Shown here: positions 22,570-32,110 of the stretch, one piece after another | Numbering within the stretch: position 1 is the first letter of the stretch | Layout of the letters: every line of letters begins with the position of its first letter | Source: Ampelocalamus luodianensis | Lineage: Eukaryota; Streptophyta; Magnoliopsida; Poales; Poaceae | Assembly: GCA_036346255.1 (NCBI GenBank) | Contig: CM070625.1 | Location: 16,763,488-16,827,487 of the forward strand | Direction of reading: 5' to 3' | Length of the DNA: 64,000 nucleotides | The notes under the pieces: model-generated | Seen by the model: only the letters and a program-made list of their open reading frames with translations | Databases searched by the model: none | Told to the model about the DNA's origin: nothing | Translations under genes and position numbers: made by a program

Positions 22570-24330
22570 TAGGGGTGCAAACAGAGCGGATAGTTCCCGA
22601 CTGTCCGTCCATCCAAAAAAATTCTGATCTTATTTGGGATGTGAAATTGGATATCTAGGATTTTTCTCAGATTTTGGATTAGGAGCTGAATAGTTTTTGA
22701 CGGATACGAAAACATATTCGGGAAGGAGGTATCCATCGGATTCGGAGCTATCCGAAAAATTTGTTTGAGCTATCCGTTAAAATATCTGGTCACTATCCAG
22801 TAACAATACACAACACAAATTCCACTCCCTCTCGACTCGGTCCTGTGACACCGATCCCGACAGCCCAACCCCGTCTCCCCTCCCCTTAGTCCCCTATGAT
22901 ACCTAACCCTAACCCTTGCCTCACCTACCGCCACTGCCATCAAACCTCCCTCACCTCTCTCTTTTGACGCCACTGCCAAGACTGCTCTCATCTACCTCCC
23001 TTGCCTCACCTACCGCTGCCGCCCTCCTCCTCCCTCCTTCACTGCTGCCGCCAAACCTCCCTCGCCTCCCTCCTTCGCCGCTACCGCCAAGACTGCTCCC
23101 GTCTACCTCCCTCACCTCACCTAGCGCCGCCATCTCCCTCCTTCGCCGCCGCCAAGACTGCTCCTGTCGACCTCAGGAAGAAGGGACGCAAAAGTACGAT
23201 TTTACTTTCTCTAGTACTAATTGACATGCATCAGCATGTTAGATGATAGAGCTTGTGAAAATGCTTCTCTAAAATTCTAAATAAAGTTAGTTTCACATAA
23301 AACAAGTGTTTTCAACTATAGTTGTGACTCTATTGTGGAAATGTTTGCTGGTTTTCATGGGTTTATGCTTATTTTAGCAATTCCAATATGAATGCGAATG
23401 TTCTGAATGGACTGGACCTGTGGCCTGTTAGCGGAAATTGTTGTTGATGCTTGTTATGAACACTATCATTCTGAGTTGTGCGCTTGTCACTGTTTTGTGC
23501 AGCTTGAGTTCGGGAAGAAAAAGTAAAATCATACTTCATGTCATTTTTAAATTTCAGGTTCTAAGGAGAAGATAGCATCACTTGTTGATGAGTTGGATTT
23601 GGAGCTGGAGAACAAAGGATATGTGCTACTACAAATATGAACAAAGAGGTTTGATAATTATTAATTAGTTATGGATTGCCTAATGTATTATTGTTTTTTC
23701 TTGCTGTCGAAAAATCGAAATCTCAAAAAACCATTCCTTCCTATCATGTTGTATTCCATTATCACATACTTGGTCAATAGTCTGTACTATGTAGGCTTTG
23801 TAATTGGCCTTTGTCTATGTTTTCATTTTGAGATCCTTTTAACTATTTTTTTTTGTGTCATTTGATTTTTTTTTTAGGATGAGATGATGACCTAGTGCTA
23901 CTATCTTGTGTTGTGAACTTGTGATGTAATAAACTAGTGCGTAGTGATGTACTTGGCTATGGCTAGTTGAATTTTGAACCGTGAGGTATGAGAGTTGTGG
24001 CTTGCTATTTGCTAGTTAATAGTTACTACTTGCTTAACTATCTCATGTCATGTACTTTGCTTATTACTATTTGCTTAAGTAACCTATGTCATCGTGTGAT
24101 GTAGTTAAATTTGTTTGTTAAACTACTAATGTTGTTGTATTTTAGATATGTAGTATGGTTGATTGATCTTTATTTGTGTGACATATATGATTTCTGTTTT
24201 CGCGCAATATTCGACTAAATATCTGTGATCGAGACAATCTGTATTCAGCTTGGCATGTATTCGCTCGTATTCGTGATCAAGATTATCCATATTTGTATTC
24301 AGCATTACTCATATCAGACTCTGACCGCAA
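22570..24330. repeat. degenerate repeat block, possibly a hAT-like remnant
   Basis: Starts TAGGGGTGCAAACAGAGCGG, similar to hAT-like ends. Both flanks are rich in GGATAT / ATTCG motifs. The interior has a C-rich tract (22910-23170) made of imperfect repeats of CGCCAAGACTGCTC and CCTCCCTCACCTACC, and a short exon-like piece at 23558-23640. No matching right terminus was found, so the identity is uncertain. Confidence 0.35.
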
Positions 24331-25450
24331 AGAGAAATGAGTAATAAAATACAGAATAAACTATATACATCTTTATCCCATCCGATTGCATCTCTAACCA
24401 TGACTTCAAATCTCCCACCGGCCGACCCTGGCCCACTCCCACTGGTGGGACCCGCGGCGATATTACAAGGCCAGGTAGTTCCGTGCGTTTTAAATCTCAA
24501 AAGAAACTCCGGACTATTTATGTTTCTTCGGCTGCACACGCGTCCCATCCACCCTTTACGCCCTTTAAGGGCCCGACCAAAGTTTGGGCCCACATGTCAG
24601 TGGGAGTTTCTTGCGTACGGCTGGCGGGTAGGAAGTGGCGGGCGGTGAGGGAAGAATGGTGCCAATTGGTTGTACTTTGGCGTCAGCGCGGGCCCCATGG
24701 CTGACGGGCGGAAACCCTATGGAAGCGCGCCACGTCAGGGGGATTATTACACATTGATTGCACGGGGTCTCTTCTGTATGCTTTTGTTCCCATGGCATTA
24801 ACCCCAGCTATATTAACCTGCCCCGCGTATCAGATTCCCATGTTCTTCTTTCCCTTGCACATCTCAAAGTGCTAGGCTCACTCTATCGCTGCACACACTT
24901 TTTAAATACAACTGATTACAAGCCTCTATAAATAAAAGTGTGGCAATCTGGCTTCTAGTCTTTATATTCGTGCTTAATTTTGTTTGTCTTTTTTGGTAGA
25001 ATTTTCATATAAATAAGACATACTCTCGTTAGTGAAGACAAAAGGAAAAAATCTGGATGGCTTAGTTATTTGGTGGACCAGATTATAATAGTGAACATTT
25101 ATCTAGCAAAGTAGAGTTTGAATAGAATAGTGTAGACTAGAGTAACATTTTAGTAGTCTAAAAAAAAGAGCAATATTTGAGCTAGTTTAGGAAATACACT
25201 TCGTACAGTTTATACACCAAACTCCAATTAACGGTATGTAAGAAGAAAATAAAACTTTCTAAACGTCGCTTACCGTTCTTCCTTAAATATAATGATGGTA
25301 TATCTATGAGTTCCTTTATATTTAATTTGCTTTTTATCTAAAAAGAAGAGATTGCTTTCAAGAGTCAATCCAAAAGGTTAAACATGATAACGTTATGTTA
25401 TCTCATGTACCAATAAAGAATACACTCCCATATAGCTAGAATGGTGACCA
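24331..25450. other. intergenic; GC-rich, promoter-like stretch at about 24400-24850
   Basis: The GC-rich part contains GGGCCCAC / GTGGGACC-type motifs and a TATATTAACC at about 24808, which resemble a plant promoter. No ORF follows that I can support. The rest is AT-rich with no recognised feature. Confidence 0.35.
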
Positions 25451-25460
25451 TATATGCATG

Positions 25461-25984
25461 AGATTTTTTGTCAAAAACCCACCTGCATCTTAAAGTTCAT
25501 CAAAAATCACCAACAAGTTCTATGTGATTGCAAATCCCCCCGCCCCCACCCCAAACGAGAAATTTACTCGTTGAAGCTCCTACAAGTTAAGAACTACTAA
25601 TCTGGTTGTCTCCCGTTGATGGGATCACGTCGAAGTCCATCCAGACTACGAGAATCCTCTCGCGCAACCGCAACATCAGCGATTGCCCCTAGTCGTCCTT
25701 CTTCCTTGTCCCTCTATTCTCCCACTCTTGTGTTGCACTTTATTCCCCCGTGCCCGGTTTGTGTCCTATCCTGCGCTGGTACATCTTTCCTACTCATAGT
25801 CCACAAATCCGATCTATTGAGATTATCACCCAAACACCTTATAGTAGCTTCAACGAGTAAATTGGCTGTTTGGGGGAGGGGGTTGCGACCACATAGAACT
25901 TGCGGGTAATTTTTTTTATGAACTTTGAGATGCAGGTGTTTTTTTATGAACTTCCCCACTTGCAGGTGAGCTTTTGCAAAAACC
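25461..25984. mobile_element. Mutator-type MITE (524 bp) with 10-bp target duplication
   Basis: Flanked by TATATGCATG at 25451-25460 and 25985-25994, identical. Terminal inverted repeats are about 130 bp and imperfect. Shared segments include AAAAACC/CACCTGCATCT, AAGTTCTATGTG, CCCCC-rich and TTTACTCGTTGAAGCT. Long TIRs and a 9-11 bp duplication are the MULE signature. The 250-bp centre (about 25600-25850) differs in composition and might be captured sequence. Confidence 0.8.
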
Positions 25985-26175
25985 TATATGCATGTGTGTA
26001 AGGAAACGATATGCCAAGCACTTTTATCTGTTCATCTGTTGTGTTACCTCTTTTTATTACTAATGTAATTGTCCATTGATGCTCTTTCTTAATATCTTTA
26101 AATAGTCGGCCGTGCTTAAATACTACAAGTTCTTACAAAAATCTAGGATAAATATTGGATGCTTGTATTATTAGT

Positions 26176-26444
26176 CCATCTGCTCTTTTTTAGATGTCAT
26201 TTTAGAATGCGTGCAGTCAACCTTTTATAACTTTAATCGTTAATATACATAAAAGTATTTGAATTTGTCATGCGGAAACGATAGTATTAGATATGTTATA
26301 AAAAATACTTCCATGTCATTATTTTTTAAAATAATTTTCACTAATATATAAATACAAAAAGTAACGGTCAAAAATGTGTATTGAAGACCACGTCGATGTC
26401 CAAAAGGACAAGTAAAAAAGAATGGAGATGGTATATATCAGCAT
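26176..26444. mobile_element. Stowaway-like MITE
   Basis: Ends CCATCTGCTCTTTTTTAGATG and, reversed, CCATCTCCATTCTTTTTTAC are similar, with internal inverted symmetry around GTATTTGAATTTGTCATGCG. Related partial copies lie at 28680-28890 and 36765-36903. A TA lies at the right edge. Confidence 0.55.
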
Positions 26445-26759
26445 GTTTGACTGGCATCATAAGGTTCACCAATCACAAAGGAAATAAGCTAAAGATAGCA
26501 ACTATCATTAGCTAGCTAGTCTGATTTGTAGAATAACAATTATGCGAACATACGAACTTTCTAATCGTTTGTCAATTTGTGGTATAGTAAAACTAGTCAT
26601 GCAATTGGGCGGCTACTCCGTATATTACTGGTTATTATGGATTGATACAGTCGATAAGTACCTATCAGTTAGCTGGTAGACAAACATCAATCCATTTGTG
26701 TTTTCAAAATTGTAGTGCTTCCTTGCGCGTAATGTTTGACATTGCTGGGTAGACCTGAC

Positions 26760-27122
26760 AAATTACCTCCACCCCTCTCCCTCTATATCCATTATCCAAG
26801 GCACCTTTCCCCACGTTGTACAACCGTCCCTATCTCAATGCATAGGAAGGAGTTTCACTTAGCTCTCATCCGTTCTAAAAAATAAAATCCACCGTAGTAC
26901 TACTGCTTCCATCCATCACTGTCCTTTCATGGCTACTAAAACTAGAAACCATCCGCCCTCGTACTCTCCATTCCATACTCCCGAGAGTTCCACCACACCA
27001 GTACAACACACACACTCTCCTCTCCCTCTCATCTCCTCTACTGTGCACCACAGGAAGAACTCGCCATTAATCTCTTCTCTGTAGTGGATAATTAGCTCGA
27101 TCTCTCGATCCATCAGCCGTCC
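26760..27122 (+). promoter_or_regulatory. proximal promoter and leader of the VQ gene
   Basis: CTCTATATCC at 26781-26790 is a plausible TATA box. The following 300 bases are C/T-rich, non-coding and free of obvious introns, and end at the ATG at 27123. The TATA assignment is tentative. Confidence 0.4.
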
Positions 27123-27581
27123 ATGGACAAGAAGCAGTTCAGTTCCAAGAGCAATGCTCACCGGAGCGGGACGCCGAGCTCGGGCAAGCACAAGGGGAAG
27201 GGTAGCGGCGGCGGCGGCGGCGGCGGCGGCAAGAAGCCGATAAAGGTGTTGTACATCTCCAACCCCATGCGGGTGACGACCAGCGCGGCGGGCTTCCGCG
27301 CGCTTGTGCAGGAGCTCACCGGCCGCAACGCCGACCCGTCCAAGTACAGCGGCGGCGCCATCGACGTCAACGAGAGCAGCGGGGGCAGCCCGGCCGAGCC
27401 GCAGGGCGCCATGCCCAGCCCCGGCAGCACCGTGGAGTCGTCGGACGCCAACGGCCCCGCCGGCCACATCCCAGCGGCGGCCTACGACGACGACGACAGC
27501 TTCGCGCCGCAGCTGATCGATAACATGTACTCCGTCTTCTCGCCGCCGACGTTCCTCTACGGCTCGCACAACGAGGTGTGA
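27123..27581 (+). CDS. VQ-motif protein, sigma-factor-binding (SIB1/2)-like
   Basis: A single-exon 152-residue protein. Residues 38-50 (KPIKVLYISNPMR) and 58-67 (FRALVQELTG) form the core seen in SIB-type VQ proteins, with the FxxxVQxLTG signature intact. In Arabidopsis this group binds WRKY33-type factors and a plastid sigma factor and acts in defence. The N-terminus is basic (MDKKQ...KSNAHRSGTPSSGKHKGKG), fitting nuclear and possibly plastid targeting. A pure (GGC) run encodes eight glycines at about 29-36. The C-terminus holds an acidic DDDD patch and the FAPQLIDNMYSVFSPP segment. High GC and no introns are usual for grass VQ genes. The antisense ORFs over this gene are shadows. Function is inferred from the motif. 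Confidence 0.9.
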   Translation: MDKKQFSSKSNAHRSGTPSSGKHKGKGSGGGGGGGGKKPIKVLYISNPMRVTTSAAGFRALVQELTGRNADPSKYSGGAIDVNESSGGSPAEPQGAMPSPGSTVESSDANGPAGHIPAAAYDDDDSFAPQLIDNMYSVFSPPTFLYGSHNEV

Positions 27582-28030
27582 TCCCTACAATTTGCTAAGC
27601 TGTGTAGTAGATACATGTATGTATTGCTTGCATGAGGATTTGTATCGTATGTGCATGTGTTTGATCGTAGGTAATTAAAATCAAATTGTGTATTTTGTTC
27701 CAAATCGGTGTATAGCACTGTGGCAAAAAGTGTACTACTGTATGGTGTGGGTGCCACCTGATTTAATTTGGTTGGTTGTTAATTGATGATTTGCAATAGT
27801 TGCAAAGATGAAATGTTCAGGAAATTATTAAGTGTTTGAACCCAAGAGAATCGGATTCTTTTTTTAAAAAAACGGGTTTCTGATTTTATGCACAGTAGCT
27901 CGACATGTCGATTTGATATATGTGTATAAAGGGTGGCTAGAAATATTGCTTTTGATGCAGAGCTTAGATTGGCATGACAGTGCTTTCTTAAGTGATATCT
28001 CACCACCACATGAGTTTTAGCAGATATGTA
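27582..28030 (+). other. 3' UTR of the VQ gene and downstream spacer
   Basis: T-rich sequence with TTTGTATCGTATGTG and TGTGTATTTTGTTCC elements, where polyadenylation is plausible. No further feature until the TA microsatellite. Confidence 0.4.
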
Positions 28031-28037
28031 GCCATGG

Positions 28038-28099
<62 letters not shown>
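28038..28099. repeat. (TA)n microsatellite, about 31 units
   Basis: Uninterrupted alternating TA. It is likely length-polymorphic and explains the YIYIYI-type ORF on the minus strand. Confidence 0.95.
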
Positions 28100-28101
<2 letters not shown>

Positions 28102-28616
28102 TTATTTCTAGCAGGGAGTGGGGAGGAGCTAGCATGTGTGTCCACAGGGTCAGGCAATGAGTGACATGTATATATGGGGTCTAGGATCAAATTTCTCAGT
28201 AAAATGAGCATATTCTTTATGCAAAGGTGATCAATTTTCAGGCTTAATTACAAACTAAGGCAAGTGTAATTTTCGTGGTTTAATTTGTTCTTTTGCAAAT
28301 TAATCGAGAACCAAAAATTGTATTAACATTCTCTTCGAATTCTGAGTAAACTGGAATATATGCTCTATGCAGAGATGACCAATCCATATATAACTAGATA
28401 ATTTAGCCCTCGCAATTGCGCGCTCTGGCCCAAGTATACTACTTACAAAAGTTTTTCACATCTCAATATATATTTGATTTCGAGTATATCTTAGCTAGAG
28501 TTGCTTTTATGGTGTGGACTATTTCTTACTTTTTGAGTTTAAATATGTTTGTAGATAACATCCAATAGTTATGCCAAGATTAGATTAGTCGTAATTAGGA
28601 TGCACCCATGTAGCGC

Positions 28617-28633
28617 CGGGGGGGGGGGGGGGG
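28617..28633. repeat. poly-G run
   Basis: About 16 consecutive G after CGCC. It is a likely site of sequencing length error. Confidence 0.9.
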
Positions 28634-28679
28634 CAACTTTTTATACAAGTTTCTGCTGCACTTCTGTGTGGTCTAAATT

Positions 28680-28890
28680 ATACCCCCTCGGTTCTCAAAA
28701 GATGCGTTCTAGAATGCACTTAGTCAATATTTTAAAACTTTGAGCATTAATACATACACACAAAAAGTGCAACGAGCGGTGACGCCGTTTCATCTACTGA
28801 TATATGAGAGCTTTTTTGCTATAAGATGCACATGAAATTACTGACCTTCAATTTTGTTTGGAATTACTGTATGTATAAAATAATTTTACT
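28680..28890. mobile_element. Stowaway-like MITE fragment
   Basis: CCCCCTCGGTTCTCAAAAG followed by ATGCGTTCTAGAATGCACTT resembles the left half of the MITE at 26176. The right end is degenerate. Confidence 0.4.
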
Positions 28891-29188
28891 GTGTTAAGGC
28901 TTATCGTTTACTGTACTATCGCCGCGCTGTTTTTGTTTTTGTTTTTGTATATTTGCGTTTGAAAAATGAAAAACGCTACGATATCATCCGATTCCTCCTT
29001 TTTTAAACCGTACCACTGTCGCTCGGTTTCCGCGATGCATCTCTTCGACACCCCCACGATGACTTATAAGGATGGACATCCACTTCCCAATAAAACACAA
29101 GGCCCTGTCTTTCCCCTGCTGCAAAAACTCCAAAACACACGCTCCACCGCCCCCAATGATTTCCAAAGCCAAACAGTCAAAATGCCTT

Positions 29189-29729
29189 CGAACTCTACTT
29201 CATCTCCTACCCCCGGTAGTTCTGGCCTATCTCGCCCTTATATACGAGCACCTATCTGGGCAGAACCTAATTAAGCCAGGTTGCGGACCATTATTATGTC
29301 CGCGGCCTCCTCTGTTCTCCCCCCTCATGTCTGCCGAATAGCGTGTCTCTGATCATCCGCTGGCTACGCCTCCTACTCAGTCGGACCAAAGACTTGGTCT
29401 TCGACATCCGGTGGGCTAACCTCGTAATCGAGATCACACTCACGAACTATGTGGATCGTGTTGAAGCATCGATCCGAAGGCGCGATGCATACATCGACAT
29501 GCTAAGCGCGAGGGTCGATGATACCGAGAGCGTGGAAGAGGCTGGAGCCCTCCTCTGGCACATGGTCGACATGTATCCTCAGTACGAATGATATCAAGAG
29601 CTACTCGCTACCTCGAAGGAGCATGTGGAGGCGTTTCTCCACATATTCCCTGATCTCATTCCCACCAAATCCCACAAGCAGGCTTGCAAACACTTGATGA
29701 CTGCGATAGGGTCCTACCTTGGCCACTAG
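29189..29729 (+). pseudogene. unrecognised helical protein gene, broken; apparent relative of the fragment at 15.35-15.73 kb
   Basis: Pieces in several frames read VVLAYLALIYEHLSGQN near 29220, then SLIIRWLRLLLSRTKDLVF near 29345, then YVDRVEASIRRRDAYIDMLS with ARVDDTESVEEAGALLWHMV near 29440-29570. They finish EHVEAFLHIFPDLIPTKSHK ... YLGH with a stop at 29727-29729. The N-terminal motif closely resembles the fragment near 15.68 kb, and both are followed by a charged coiled-coil-like half. At least two frameshifts and a stop (after MYPQYE) break it. I do not recognise the family and give it no function. Confidence 0.5.
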
Positions 29730-29899
29730 GACATTCTTTCTTATTTATCATGCAATGCACAAAAAAAGCGATCGACCACGCTATTTGGCCGAACCCCCGA
29801 AATATATTTAAGAAGTTTCATCTTCAATTGTACTGTTATGTATATATAAACTTACTGTAGTGTTTGCTTCATTTTACCACTTGAGCGAATGAAGGGATA

Positions 29900-31985
29900 C
29901 AATATCATTGAAAAATGCAAAGGAAAAAAATACATATTTACTTCTTTGTGCTGACCATTTACCGCTTCATGTATGCGCTTTTACTGTCACGCTACCTTTT
30001 ATTGTTCTACCGTTGAGCATTACTGGTGCGGGACGATTCTCGAGCTGGTCATTTACTACTTCCTGCTGTCCATTTTACCGTTCGTGTATTAGAGTTTTCT
30101 ATCACACTAACTTCTGATGTACTACCCGTTGAATACTACTAGCCTCTCACAATTCTCTTGTTTGTAAAAAGTAAACATGTGTAAAAGTAAAAGCAGATGA
30201 CGGGTGCAGTAAAATCGTATGATTTGTTTGGTGGTTGTTGGCGGTAGGCTTATTATCACACAAAAAAAATCGCAGGTGGTAACATTTTGTTAATGTCTGA
30301 CGTGACGTCTGGCGTCTCCAGGGGGATCGAGGGTCCTTGCCCCAAAATACACACAAAGTTCGTTGTAACATGATGATAATGCTTGAAAATATGTTTGACG
30401 TAATTACTGTGATATACGCTGCAAGTTACTGCCGGATGGGACATCCTGCATCAGGTGGAGATAGTGGGAGCGAGTTCTGAAAAAAAAATATAAACGTATG
30501 TGATTCTGCAGTAAAACACATTGCAAATTTACTATCTAAACATTGTGTTTTACTGTCCGACTATGAGCCCGAGTAATTGTATACTAAAAACATTTAGTAA
30601 AAGTGTACAAATTACTGCCACACACTTTATAAATTACCGTCAAATCGAGTTCCGCGTGGGAGCGGACGTTTCTGGCCCGTCGACCGTAGTTGACGGTCCG
30701 GCTATATGAGGATTGTGTGCGCACGTCCCACTGGGCTTGGTAACACGTGTTGGGCTGGTTGGCGCTCAGCGAGATAATAAATACACACACACGGTAGTGC
30801 TATTCTGCACCTGCATGTAGAATAGGTTATTCTACGCTCCCCCCCCCCCCCGCCCCCTCCCCGCGAGCAGCCAACCATACAACCGTGCATGCCCCACGGA
30901 GCGCAGAGGGGCGGGTGGAGAGAGAAGCGTTTGTTAATTGTAAACTCTGAACGAGAATAACTAATAAATCATTTATCCTATTTACAATCCATTTGAAGCA
31001 TTTTGTTGGAAAAAATGTTCTTAACAAAAAGAGATCCATGATTAATATGTTTTAATACTGTAAAAAACAAATTACTGCACCGAAAGTTCAAATTTACTGT
31101 ACTGAAGCCAATCAATTACTACATCATCTAATCACAGTGCAACCGACCGTAAAACCCTGTGCGCCCTTAATCCACCACCCCACCGCCTCTTCTGTCGCCC
31201 ATTTTTACTGTAGATCTACAAGAGGTTTGCTACGACCTCATTGTGTCTTTTATCAGAGCACTACAAACATTTCATCAGACTCGTTGTTTGTGTTACTGCA
31301 ACCTCCTTGTGTTTTTACTGCAACACTACAAAAGCAATTTATTACGACCTCATTGTGCCTTTTACTACAGCTCTACAAAGAGATTTTACTATGATCTCGT
31401 TGTGCCTTTTATTGTAGCACTACAAATAGATTTACTTCCACGCTAAGCGTAGAGGGCGTGGGATCTTGACCCGAGGGGAAAAATTCGCTTAGGTGTGATG
31501 GGAAGTTAAAATTGTATCACGACTATTTTTCTCACCGTTACAAGTTACTGTCACACGTGTGCGGATCGTGGGACTGTGGCCCAAAAAAAGCAATGCGCTG
31601 TGAGATGGTCTGGCAGTAAAAAATGGTATTAGAATTACTGTCAAATATACTACCTATTACCGTCGATATAAGAGAAGAATATCGGGCGTGCAATTTTTAC
31701 TGCAACCTCCTTCTGCGTTTACTGCACCGTTTCAAGAAATTTATTGTGACCTCATTTGTGCGTTTACTGCGGCACTACAAGAGGTTTACTGCGACTTTCT
31801 TGTGCTTTTACTGTAGCGATACAAAAAGATTTACTGTGATTTTTTTGAGGAATTATTGTGATCTTCGTGTTCATTTATTGTGTCTTTATAGGACAGACAC
31901 TATCACGCTTAGTATTATTGCAATCCTTATGCCTTTACTGCGCCTTCATCGGAGATTTACTGCCACACTGAGCGTAGAGGGCAGG
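29900..31985. repeat. degenerate TTTACTG-based tandem/dispersed repeat
   Basis: TTTACTG(C/T) recurs about every 20-45 bp, densest at 31200-31440 and 31690-31970, in units like TTTACTGYRRCACTACAAGA and TTTACTGYGACCTCNTTGTG. Blocks end in AGCGTAGAGGGCGTGGGA or AGCGTAGAGGGCAGGTGGAG (31440, 31970; related at 30900). No coding potential. Confidence 0.65.
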
Positions 31986-32110
31986 TGGAGAGAGAAATAT
32001 GGGTTGACAGAGGTGGTGGGTTTTCTTTGACTAGCCTTTGACCAAGGTGGGATGCGGGTTTTGACCCACGGAAGGTGGTGGAGGATAGAATAGGCTATTC
32101 TACATGCAGG
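30810..32110. mobile_element. possible 1.3-kb element with palindromic terminal inverted repeats
   Basis: CCTGCATGTAGAATAGG then TTATTCTACGCTCC at 30810-30840 faces GGAGGATAGAATAGGCTATT then CTACATGCAGG ending at 32110. The inner GTAGAATAG/CTATTCTAC is itself palindromic. The interior is the TTTACTG repeat. No target duplication seen, so the class is unknown. A poly-C run lies just inside the left end. Confidence 0.5.

Noticed and set aside
22570..24330. complete hAT element starting TAGGGGTGCAAAC
   Set aside because: No matching right terminus or 8-bp duplication; kept only as a degenerate repeat block.
26916..27569. 217-codon ORF antisense to the VQ gene
   Set aside because: Low-complexity Ala/Arg/Val sequence opposite a real GC-rich gene, extending into the leader; a shadow.
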